Below are positions 1 to 6,866 of a stretch of DNA of 64,000 nucleotides, piece after piece. The notes under the pieces are model-generated. The model was not told where the DNA came from. It was given only the letters and a program-made list of their open reading frames with translations, and made no database searches. Position 1 is the first letter of the stretch. Every line of letters begins with the position of its first letter. The position numbers were made by a program, and so were the translations under genes. Origin of the DNA: Vibrio sp. Isolate32 (GTDB taxonomy: Bacteria; Pseudomonadota; Gammaproteobacteria; Enterobacterales; Vibrionaceae); the NCBI RefSeq assembly GCF_022397955.1, contig NZ_JAKEUQ010000015.1:1-64000 (forward strand), in the 5' to 3' direction.

Positions 1-237
1 GAGGTGTGGTGGGCACAAGTACAGGAGAGTGGAATTAAGCCATTGCAAGAGTTCGCACGAAAACTGAGTCCTTATCTTCACGGCATTATCGCATCGGCAA
101 GTTATCCGCTTAACACATGCACATTGGAAGGGATAAACAACAAGATAAAACTAATCAAGCGAATGGGATATGGGTATCGAGATACAGACTACTTCTTCTT
201 GAAGATAAAAGCGGCTTTCCCCGGAAAGCCGCGATGA
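1..237 (+). CDS. ISL3-family transposase, C-terminal fragment (cut by window edge)
   Basis: The reading frame is open through base 1, so only about the last 78 residues of a DDE transposase are visible. The segment EGINNKIKLIKRMGYGYRD followed by YFFLKIKAAFPG is the typical C-terminal end of ISL3-family transposases, holding the last acidic catalytic residue (E of EGINN). The protein catalyses cut-and-paste movement of its element. The rest of the element lies to the left, so whether this copy is intact cannot be judged. Its stop codon sits just after a strong hairpin. Confidence 0.85.
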   Translation, partial: EVWWAQVQESGIKPLQEFARKLSPYLHGIIASASYPLNTCTLEGINNKIKLIKRMGYGYRDTDYFFLKIKAAFPGKPR

Positions 238-247
238 ACCTTTTTTT
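211..247 (+). terminator. Terminator-like hairpin at the end of the transposase gene
   Basis: GCGGCTTTCC and GGAAAGCCGC form a perfect 10-bp stem with a 2-base gap, overlapping the last codons of the transposase. After eight bases comes a run of seven T. The spacing to the T run is a little long for a classic intrinsic terminator. The same bases may belong to the terminal inverted repeat of the element. Confidence 0.5.
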
Positions 248-438
248 ATGGATACAGTAATGACAATCAGGGCTAGTCAGTAAGCTGCTAGTTACGCAGA
301 AGATATACTTAGAATACAGCTATAGATAGAACGGAACAGATGTACAAAAGAATTTAAGAATATTTGAGGAGGTATTGCAAGTGGAGAAGAGTATTACGGT
401 AAAACTGAGGGGGGGAACAGATTTGAGAGAGAAAGTGA

Positions 439-462
439 CGCAAGTTGCTAATGCAACCTGCG
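439..462 (-). terminator. Hairpin after the cold-shock gene
   Basis: On the minus strand CGCAGGTTGC and GCAACTTGCG pair through ten positions (one G-U) around a 4-base loop, 14 bases after the cold-shock stop. The following bases are only moderately T-rich, so this is a weak intrinsic terminator. Confidence 0.5.
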
Positions 463-475
463 CCGACTTAAAATC

Positions 476-688
476 TTATAGAGCTACAACGTTTGCAGCT
501 TGAAGACCTTTTTGGCCTTGCTCTACTTCGAAAGACACTTGTTGGCCTTCTTTAAGAGTCTTGAAACCTTCAGAAGCGATTGCACGGAAGTGTACGAATA
601 CGTCAGCGCCGCCGTTGTCTTGAGTTAGGAAACCGAAGCCTTTCTCTTCGTTAAACCATTTTACTACGCCGTTTACTTTGTTAGACAT
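476..688 (-). CDS. Cold-shock protein, CspA family
   Basis: This 70-residue protein is a single cold-shock domain, an OB-fold RNA/DNA chaperone that melts secondary structure in mRNA. Both RNA-binding motifs are visible: RNP1 as KGFGFL and RNP2 as DVFVHF. The frame is open 13 codons further upstream, but the ATG at 686-688 is chosen because family members begin MSNK and because AAGGG lies about 6 bases before it. It is monocistronic and is followed by a hairpin. The roughly 260-base upstream gap would allow the long leader usual for csp genes, but I did not identify a cold-box. Which csp paralogue it is, and whether it is cold-induced, cannot be told from sequence. Confidence 0.93.
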   Translation of the reverse strand: MSNKVNGVVKWFNEEKGFGFLTQDNGGADVFVHFRAIASEGFKTLKEGQQVSFEVEQGQKGLQAANVVAL

Positions 689-944
689 GATGTGTCCCTT
701 ATATAAAAATAAAAAATTAATCGCCAAAAAGTGCGATGCGCTGAAAGCTTGAATTATTTAATGTATCTATGAAGCTAAGGGAAACACTGAGAATAACAAT
801 GAAGCAATACTAAGGGTTTTACTTTACAACTGGATGTTTCATTTAATAACCCTGAAAACAGAGCGACGCCATTCTTGGTGATCTGAGCCTGCTTGTAAAG
901 CGTTATTTGGATAATTTGATGTTTTTTTGTTCAACCGGCTTAGA

Positions 945-972
945 TTAAAAGCCCAACGATATCGTTGGGCTT
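945..972 (-). terminator. Terminator after psiE (12-bp perfect palindrome)
   Basis: AAGCCCAACGAT and its exact complement meet with no spacer at 949-972, and on the minus strand the stem runs into TTTTAAT. It lies about 28 bases after the psiE stop. The plus-strand side also ends in a T-rich stretch, but no plus-strand gene reads into it. Confidence 0.75.
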
Positions 973-1000
973 CATTTATAAAACTTTAACCTTCAAAGTG

Positions 1001-1426
1001 TTACTCCTCTGGCTGCTTGGTTCTAAGGTCTACATACGGCCAATAATGATGTCCAACACGGATCAACAGTGTCGCAGCAGCTAAGATAAGTGCCGCTAAA
1101 GATAACCAAACGATCAATACCGCATCGAGTTCTTTCATGCCCAAAGTGATGTAACGAGCAATCGCCATCATCGCGATATAGATTGGGTATCGCACCGGGA
1201 TCTTACCGTTCATCACAAACTGCTGAACCATAGCCAACACTTCGAGATAGATAAACATCAGCAGAATATCTGTCAATTGTACTCGACGCTCAGTGAAGAC
1301 ATGCATGAACTCCTCAAGCATCGCAAACAGTGTCGCGAGCGTGATCGCCACCAGCAGCACCGCTTCAAGAATATGGAAAACCTTTAAGAAAGGCTTACTA
1401 AAAGATTTAGGTAAGTGAGAAGGCAT
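1001..1426 (-). CDS. psiE: Phosphate-starvation-inducible protein PsiE homologue
   Basis: This 141-residue inner-membrane protein has about four hydrophobic segments (near residues 17-40, 55-70, 80-97 and 105-122 from the chosen start) and matches the PsiE family in length and pattern, including RRVQLTDILLMFIYLEV and the GKIPVRYPIYIAMMAIAR stretch. Its biochemical role is unknown. In E. coli it is under PhoB and cAMP-CRP control. A GTG two codons upstream (1430-1432) is possible, but GAAGAG is correctly spaced for the ATG at 1424-1426. It stands alone between two terminators. I did not see a clear pho box. Confidence 0.85.
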   Translation of the reverse strand: MPSHLPKSFSKPFLKVFHILEAVLLVAITLATLFAMLEEFMHVFTERRVQLTDILLMFIYLEVLAMVQQFVMNGKIPVRYPIYIAMMAIARYITLGMKELDAVLIVWLSLAALILAAATLLIRVGHHYWPYVDLRTKQPEE

Positions 1427-1510
1427 AGTCACTCTTCAAAAAATAATTAATCCAGCCTCTACAATAGCATGCTTCAATATAAGTCGCGTACTCTAGAGAG
1501 ACGACAGATA

Positions 1511-1541
1511 CAAAAATGGCCCCACATTCAATGCGGAGCCA
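1511..1541 (-). terminator. Terminator of the NCS2 permease gene
   Basis: On the minus strand an 11-bp stem (TGGCTCCGCAT with ATGTGGGGCCA, including G-U pairs) closes a 3-base loop and is followed at once by five T. It is 49 bases after the permease stop codon. Confidence 0.85.
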
Positions 1542-1589
1542 TCAGTTTGCCTTTTACTTAGCGACTTTTAGTGTAGTGGCTAATTAGCC

Positions 1590-2960
1590 TTAAAGCAGAA
1601 TCAAGTAAGTCAGGAACACCACACACAGGCCATAGATTAACGGGTGAACTTCTTTACCCTTACCCGCGACAACCATAGTGAATGCGTAGCTGATAAAGCC
1701 CATCGCCATGCCATTTGCAGGTGAGAAGCTTAGTACCGTGAACATAATGGTGAAGAAGGCTGCGATGCGTGACTCTTTCTTGTCCCAGTTAATCTGACCA
1801 AGACGACCGACCATGTAGATGCCAACCACGACCATAGCCGGTGCAACCATTGCCGCTGAGAAGATAGAGAAGATTGGGTATAGGAAAAGTGAGATGAGGA
1901 ATAAGCCAGCCACCATGACCGCAGCTAAACCTGTTTTTGCCCCTTGAGAAGAGGCAATACCCGACTCAGAGAAAGCAGTAATCGATGTGGTACCAAGAAT
2001 CGAACCAATCACAGTACCGCCCGCATCAGCCACTAGCGCCGATTTTGCGTTCGGCACTTTACCGTCTTTGTCGATGATACCTGCATCGCGGCCAACACCC
2101 ACAATCGTGCTCAAGCCATCGAAGAAGTCGACAATCAAGAAGATAAGCACGATGAACAATAGGTCGAACATTTTCTCAGGAGTGAACGCAGAGAAGTCGA
2201 AGATCGCACCGAAGCTACCAGCCATACTCGGCGGCATCGCCACTAGTTGCTCTGGGATTGGCGCATTTGATGTACCCATGAAGACGTCAGCAAGAATGGT
2301 CAACACGATAGCTGAAACGAACGAAATAAACGTCGCTAGCTTGATATCACGAACCATACAACCTAATGCAATAAAGATGCTCACATAAGCGATGATCACT
2401 TTTGGATCGGAAATGTCACCTAAGCCAACCAGTACAAATGGGTTAGAAACGATGATGCCAGCATTTTTAAGACCTAAGAAAGCGATGAACAACCCGAGCG
2501 ATACGGTAATCGCCAACTTCAAATCTTCAGGAATCGACTCAATCATCGATTTACGAATATTGGTTAGCGAGAACGCAAGATACAGGATACCTGACAAGAA
2601 GATGCCGAATAGCGCTTCATTCCAAAGTACCGCGACTGAACCACTCAATAGCAGGCCTTTGAAAAAGCCATTCATGCTCATGCCCGGTGCAAGCATCACA
2701 GGGTAGTTGCCCCAAATGCCCATGATTAGGGTTGCAATAGCCGCAGACAGAGCCGTTGCAGTAAACACGGCACCTTTGTCCATGCCCGGAATATCACCCA
2801 AAATAGCTGGGTTAACCGCCAGAATGTAGCTCATTGCTAAGAAAGTAATGAAACCTGCATACAGCTCAGTGCCGATCGTGGTCTTTCTTTCCGTGATTTT
2901 AAACATTGAATCAAGCGAACCAGAGGTGTTCTGGGCCTTCAGGGTGGAATCGGTACTCAC
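1590..2960 (-). CDS. NCS2-family purine permease (AzgA/PbuG-like)
   Basis: This 456-residue, multi-spanning inner-membrane protein belongs to the AzgA-like branch of nucleobase-cation symporters, which import adenine, guanine or hypoxanthine with protons. The N-terminal stretch ITERKTTIGTELYAGFITFLAMSYI and the later FVLIFLIVDFFDGLSTIVGVG-type region (here LIVDFFDGLSTIVGVGRDAG) are typical. The usual APGMGLNAFF motif of the third helix reads APGMSMNGFF here, two changes that could alter substrate choice. The GTG start at 2958-2960 is preceded by AAAGG at 8-base spacing. The gene has its own promoter, a riboswitch-like leader and a terminator, so it is a single-gene unit. The purine carried is not determinable from sequence alone; the leader points to guanine or hypoxanthine. 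Confidence 0.88.
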   Translation of the reverse strand: MSTDSTLKAQNTSGSLDSMFKITERKTTIGTELYAGFITFLAMSYILAVNPAILGDIPGMDKGAVFTATALSAAIATLIMGIWGNYPVMLAPGMSMNGFFKGLLLSGSVAVLWNEALFGIFLSGILYLAFSLTNIRKSMIESIPEDLKLAITVSLGLFIAFLGLKNAGIIVSNPFVLVGLGDISDPKVIIAYVSIFIALGCMVRDIKLATFISFVSAIVLTILADVFMGTSNAPIPEQLVAMPPSMAGSFGAIFDFSAFTPEKMFDLLFIVLIFLIVDFFDGLSTIVGVGRDAGIIDKDGKVPNAKSALVADAGGTVIGSILGTTSITAFSESGIASSQGAKTGLAAVMVAGLFLISLFLYPIFSIFSAAMVAPAMVVVGIYMVGRLGQINWDKKESRIAAFFTIMFTVLSFSPANGMAMGFISYAFTMVVAGKGKEVHPLIYGLCVVFLTYLILL

Positions 2961-3035
2961 AACAAAACCTTTGCAATAAATTAAGAATTTGGTGATTCAA
3001 ATGCTGTGAGAATAGAGAGGTCTCTACACTAAAAA

Positions 3036-3098
3036 CTGTAGTCACCAAGGTAGGCTCGGTAGTAGAAACATTTGATCCATTTCATCAAACATATACAG
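3036..3098 (-). promoter_or_regulatory. Candidate purine riboswitch aptamer, guanine class
   Basis: Read on the minus strand, the 63-base segment folds as the three-way junction of purine aptamers. P1 pairs CTGTA (3094-3098) with TACAG (3036-3040). P2 pairs TTTGAT with ATCAAA around a 7-base loop GAAATGG, one change from the family GATATGG. The J2/3 strand GTTTCTAC is the exact family core. P3 pairs TACCGA with TTGGTG and its loop begins GCC, so the two C needed for the loop-loop contact are present. J1/2 reads TATAT. J3/1 reads ACT, whose C is the Watson-Crick determinant for guanine/hypoxanthine; adenine aptamers have T there. The P3 loop (GCCTACC) diverges from the usual CCGTAAA or CCTTAAA, the main weakness. 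The gene it leads into is a purine permease, as in Firmicutes pbuG. Confidence 0.75.
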
Positions 3099-3117
3099 CA
3101 TTTAATCGTTTGCGCGG

Positions 3118-3145
3118 ATTGTAAGGGTTGAGATTAAAACTTCAA
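3118..3145 (-). promoter_or_regulatory. Sigma-70 promoter for the NCS2 permease leader
   Basis: On the minus strand TTGAAG (3140-3145) and TACAAT (3118-3123) are 16 bases apart. A start near 3110 would fall about 12 bases before the aptamer, the expected geometry for a riboswitch transcript. The rest of the 2961-3442 gap holds the leader on this side and the gmk upstream region on the other, where I see no firm promoter. Confidence 0.55.
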
Positions 3146-3442
3146 CAAATTTTGTCGAGATCACATAAAAAAGTGCAGTTGATGAGTGATTACATTTCTA
3201 GGACGATCTTTGAGAGGATCATTCGCTAATAAATAACGATCAAGCCAGTTGTTCTCAATCATCTAAATATGCTACTCTTCGCCTCCATTTTTCTGACCTA
3301 ATTTTCACCAGTTACTACTATCAGTTTTACTCGCTATCTCTTTATAGACGTAACCAGCGGAACAACAATTAGAGTCAGTGCTATCTTTTATAGTGTCGGT
3401 TTATCGCCTTCACTCAATCCAACCAACAGTGGAAATATACAG

Positions 3443-4066
3443 ATGGGCAAAGGTACTCTTTACATCGTATCTGCACCTAGTGGCGCAGGTAAGTCGAGCT
3501 TGATCTCAGCAATGCTAGAAACCAATCCAACCTACGCAATGAAGGTATCTGTTTCACACACCACTCGCGGTATGCGCCCTGGTGAAGAGAATGGTGTTCA
3601 CTACCACTTTGTAGAAAAACACCACTTCGAAGACCTTATTGGTAAAGGTGAGTTCCTAGAGTACGCAGAAGTATTCGGCAACTACTACGGTACTTCACGC
3701 GTTTGGATTGAAGAAAACCTAAACCGCGGTATCGATGTATTCCTAGATATCGACTGGCAAGGTGCTCGTCAGATCCGTGAAAAAATGCCTCAAGCGAAGA
3801 GTGTTTTCATTCTTCCACCATCAAATGGTGAGCTAGAGCGTCGTTTGAATGTTCGCGGTCAAGATAGCGACGAAGTTATTGCGAAACGCATGAGCGAAGC
3901 AAAATCAGAGATTTCTCACTATGCAGAATACGATTATGTGATCGTGAATGATGACTTTGATGCAGCCCTAATGGACTTCAGAGCGATCATTCGTGCGGAG
4001 CGTTTAAAAGAAGATAAGCAAGCAGCAAAATACAGCGGCATGCTTACTGCTTTACTAGCGGAATAA
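3443..4066 (+). CDS. gmk: Guanylate kinase
   Basis: This 207-residue cytosolic enzyme phosphorylates GMP to GDP with ATP, an essential step of GTP and dGTP synthesis. The P-loop [10 protein letters not shown] lies at residues 10-19, followed by the GMP-binding region ([13 protein letters not shown]) and the usual lid. Length is normal for bacterial Gmk (about 205-208). It heads the gmk-rpoZ-spoT-recG order found in other Vibrio, which links guanine nucleotide supply with ppGpp metabolism. The start is the only ATG aligning with the family N-terminus; the ribosome binding site is poor. Confidence 0.97.
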   Translation: MGKGTLYIVSAPSGAGKSSLISAMLETNPTYAMKVSVSHTTRGMRPGEENGVHYHFVEKHHFEDLIGKGEFLEYAEVFGNYYGTSRVWIEENLNRGIDVFLDIDWQGARQIREKMPQAKSVFILPPSNGELERRLNVRGQDSDEVIAKRMSEAKSEISHYAEYDYVIVNDDFDAALMDFRAIIRAERLKEDKQAAKYSGMLTALLAE

Positions 4067-4092
4067 TCTATAACTGGATTTTCCATTGAGAT

Positions 4093-4137
4093 AAGTATAC
4101 GGTGATCTAGAAAGTCTCTAGTTAAACTTGTATACTT
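4093..4137 (+). repeat. Inverted repeat between gmk and rpoZ
   Basis: AAGTATAC (4093-4100) and GTATACTT (4130-4137) are exact complements, and CTAGA/TCTAG inside can extend the hairpin. There is no T run after it, so it does not look like an intrinsic terminator. It may be an RNA processing or stability site in the gmk-rpoZ transcript; this is inference. Confidence 0.45.
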
Positions 4138-4182
4138 TCTCGTCATCAAAAATTTATTAGTTAATTACTATTTGGAGTCCTC

Positions 4183-4455
4183 ATGGCACGCGTAACTGTT
4201 CAAGACGCTGTTGAAAAAGTTGGCAACCGTTTCGACCTAGTTCTTATTGCGGCTCGCCGCGCACGTCAAATGCAAACTGGCGGTAAAGATTCACTAGTGC
4301 CTGAAGAGAACGATAAACCAACGGTTATCGCTCTTCGCGAAATCGAAGAAGGTCTTATCACTAAAGACGTACTAGATGCTCGCGAGCGTCAAGAGCAACA
4401 AGAGCAAGAAGCGGCTGAACTTGCAGCAGTAAGCAGCATCGCTCACACTCGTTAA
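4183..4455 (+). CDS. rpoZ: DNA-directed RNA polymerase omega subunit
   Basis: The 90-residue omega subunit binds the beta-prime subunit, aids polymerase assembly and forms part of one ppGpp binding site. The sequence [19 protein letters not shown] and the RRARQMQ segment are diagnostic. TTGGAGT precedes the ATG at good spacing. It lies directly upstream of spoT with a 39-base gap, so the ppGpp synthetase/hydrolase and a ppGpp-binding subunit are probably co-transcribed. Confidence 0.98.
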   Translation: MARVTVQDAVEKVGNRFDLVLIAARRARQMQTGGKDSLVPEENDKPTVIALREIEEGLITKDVLDARERQEQQEQEAAELAAVSSIAHTR

Positions 4456-4494
4456 GAACGTTATTCGAACTAATTAACCTTCCGGGCCTTTAAT

Positions 4495-6621
4495 TTGTAT
4501 CTATTCGATAGCCTCAAAGACGTTGCCCAAGAATACCTAACAGAGTCTCAAATTGAGGCTCTGCGTCAATCTTATGTGGTAGCGAGAGACGCCCATGAAG
4601 GGCAAACCCGTTCAACGGGTGAACCATACATAATCCACCCTGTTGCTGTTTCAAGAATCCTAGCAGAAATGCGTCTGGATATCGAAACCCTACAAGCTGC
4701 TCTACTTCATGATGTGATTGAAGACTGTGATGTCACTAAAGAAGCTCTAGAGGAAAAATTTGGCAATACCGTTGCTGAATTAGTAGATGGTGTATCTAAG
4801 CTGGATAAGCTTAAATTTCGTGATCGAAAAGAAGCGCAAGCAGAGAACTTCCGTAAGATGGTTCTCGCCATGGTGCAAGACATCCGCGTTATCTTAATCA
4901 AATTAGCTGACCGTACTCACAACATGCGTACACTTGGGGCACTTCGTCCTGACAAAAAGCGCCGTATTGCTCGTGAAACCCTAGAAATCTATTCTCCACT
5001 GGCTCACCGTCTTGGTATTCATAACATCAAGACCGAACTAGAAGAGCTAGGCTTCGAAGCCCTCTACCCTAACCGTTATCGCGTACTGAAAAACGTAGTG
5101 AAAGCTGCGCGTGGTAACCGTAAGGAGATGATTCAACGTATCCATAGCGAAATTGAAGGCCGCCTTGAAGAAGTTGGCTTACCTGCTCGCGTACTTGGTC
5201 GTGAAAAGAACCTGTTCTCCATCTATAACAAGATGAAAACTAAAGAGCAGCGCTTCCACACCATTATGGACATCTACGCTTTTCGCGTGGTGGTTGATAC
5301 CCCAGATACTTGTTATCGCGTACTTGGTCAGGCACACAGCCTGTATAAGCCTCGTCCTGGCCGCATGAAAGATTACATCGCGGTACCAAAGGCCAACGGC
5401 TACCAATCTCTGCATACATCAATGATAGGCCCTCACGGGGTGCCAGTTGAAGTTCAGATCCGTACTGAAGATATGGATCAAATGGCAGACAAAGGTGTCG
5501 CAGCGCACTGGTCTTACAAAGGCAATGGCTCACGCAGCAGTAATGGCACAACCGCACAGGTTAAAGCACAACGTTGGATGCAGAGCTTACTTGAGCTACA
5601 ACAAAGCGCGGGTAACTCATTCGAATTCATTGAAAACGTTAAGTCTGATCTGTTCCCAGATGAGATCTTCGTGTTCACGCCGAAGGGTCGCATTGTCGAA
5701 CTTCCTGCTGGCGCAACAGCGGTCGATTTTGCTTACGCGGTGCATACCGATGTCGGCAACATGTGTGTCGGGGCTCGTGTAGACATGAACCCTTACCCAC
5801 TCAGCAAATCGCTGAAGAACGGTCAAACTATTGAGATCATCAGTGCTCCGGGCGCACGTCCGAATGCAGCATGGCTCAACTACGTGGTGACATCACGTGC
5901 GCGTACTAAGATCCGTCAGGTTCTGAAAACCATGCGCCGTGAAGAGTCGATTACCTTAGGTCGTCGTCTACTGAACCATGCGCTTGGCGAACACTCTATC
6001 GTTGATATCGGCCAAGAGAACGTTGAACATGTATTGTCTGATCTTCGTCTCGACAGCATTGAAGACTTGCTAGCATCCATTGGCCTTGGTGAGCTGATGA
6101 GCATCGTTATTGCTCGTCGCCTACAGGGTGATGCTGACGAACTGACGGAAGTGAAAAACAACAGCGATGCGCCTAGAAAGAAACTTCCAATCCGTGGTGC
6201 TGAAGGTCTACTACTGACGTTCGCCAACTGTTGCCACCCGATTCCAGACGATCACATCATTGCCCATGTATCTCCAGGTCGTGGTCTTGTGGTTCACCGT
6301 GAAACGTGTCCAAACGTTCGTGGCTACCAAAAAGAACCAGATAAATACATGGCAGTGGAATGGTCTGACGATTACGACCAAGAGTTCACAGCTGAACTAC
6401 AGGTTGATCTGCAGAACCACCAAGGTGCACTGGCTGAGTTAACTAACGTTATCTCGAAAACAGGTTCGAACATTCACGGTATTTCAACAGAGGAACGTGA
6501 TGGACGCTTGTACACAGTGACAATCTTGCTGACTACCAAAGATCGTGTTCACCTTGCAAGCATTATGAAGAAGCTACGTGTGATGCCGCACGCACTCAAA
6601 GTAAGACGCCGTAAGAACTAA
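4495..6621 (+). CDS. spoT: Bifunctional (p)ppGpp synthetase/hydrolase SpoT
   Basis: This 708-residue protein makes and mainly degrades (p)ppGpp in response to carbon, fatty-acid and other stresses. Domains in order are the HD hydrolase (H72-D73 in HDVIED), the RelA/SpoT nucleotidyltransferase, TGS, helical, the zinc-finger region with FANCCHPI, and a C-terminal ACT domain. The start is TTG at 4495. The family N-terminus MYLFxSL begins exactly there and no in-frame ATG lies nearby. No trmH gene lies between spoT and recG, unlike E. coli; the 233-base gap downstream holds repeat-like sequence instead. Confidence 0.98.
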   Translation: MYLFDSLKDVAQEYLTESQIEALRQSYVVARDAHEGQTRSTGEPYIIHPVAVSRILAEMRLDIETLQAALLHDVIEDCDVTKEALEEKFGNTVAELVDGVSKLDKLKFRDRKEAQAENFRKMVLAMVQDIRVILIKLADRTHNMRTLGALRPDKKRRIARETLEIYSPLAHRLGIHNIKTELEELGFEALYPNRYRVLKNVVKAARGNRKEMIQRIHSEIEGRLEEVGLPARVLGREKNLFSIYNKMKTKEQRFHTIMDIYAFRVVVDTPDTCYRVLGQAHSLYKPRPGRMKDYIAVPKANGYQSLHTSMIGPHGVPVEVQIRTEDMDQMADKGVAAHWSYKGNGSRSSNGTTAQVKAQRWMQSLLELQQSAGNSFEFIENVKSDLFPDEIFVFTPKGRIVELPAGATAVDFAYAVHTDVGNMCVGARVDMNPYPLSKSLKNGQTIEIISAPGARPNAAWLNYVVTSRARTKIRQVLKTMRREESITLGRRLLNHALGEHSIVDIGQENVEHVLSDLRLDSIEDLLASIGLGELMSIVIARRLQGDADELTEVKNNSDAPRKKLPIRGAEGLLLTFANCCHPIPDDHIIAHVSPGRGLVVHRETCPNVRGYQKEPDKYMAVEWSDDYDQEFTAELQVDLQNHQGALAELTNVISKTGSNIHGISTEERDGRLYTVTILLTTKDRVHLASIMKKLRVMPHALKVRRRKN

Positions 6622-6854
6622 TCAAAGTAAAGATGAGGGATTCGAGACGGCGAGATGCGAAGAGCAAAAGACTTCGTGACTCACCATCTTGGCTCCACAT
6701 CTGTTTTTAATCTTTTCGTATCCCGCTCACTCGCATCTCTCACCTGCTCTTAATCTCTTCGCATCTCGTTTACCCGCATCCCGTATCTGCTTCGAAGCTT
6801 TATCCTGTACAAAAATCCAGTAAAATGCTTGAATAGATTATCTCTCTTACGTTT
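6622..6854. repeat. Non-coding spoT-recG gap with dispersed CTTCGNATCNCG repeat and 14-bp inverted repeat
   Basis: CGAGATGCGAAGAG (6651-6664) is the exact complement of CTCTTCGCATCTCG (6755-6768). Between and after them, variants of CTTCGTATCCCG and CGCATCTCG recur several times up to about 6790. The same word family appears at 45251-45279 in this window, so it is a dispersed, degenerate intergenic repeat rather than a local hairpin only. No coding potential or T-tailed terminator is visible. Confidence 0.6.
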
Positions 6855-6866
6855 ATGAGCCTTGTT

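Noticed and set aside
1987..2706. Two long plus-strand open frames (133 and 104 codons) opposite the NCS2 permease
   Set aside because: They are antisense shadows of a clearly coding gene, with compositions that mirror its codons.
3105..3117. PurR-like half operator CGCAAACG upstream of the NCS2 permease
   Set aside because: Only one arm matches well and it falls in the first transcribed bases before the riboswitch-like element, so chance is the simpler reading.
6622..6854. Possible remnant of trmH between spoT and recG
   Set aside because: The gap is non-coding in all frames and full of repeat words; other Vibrio also seem to lack trmH here.
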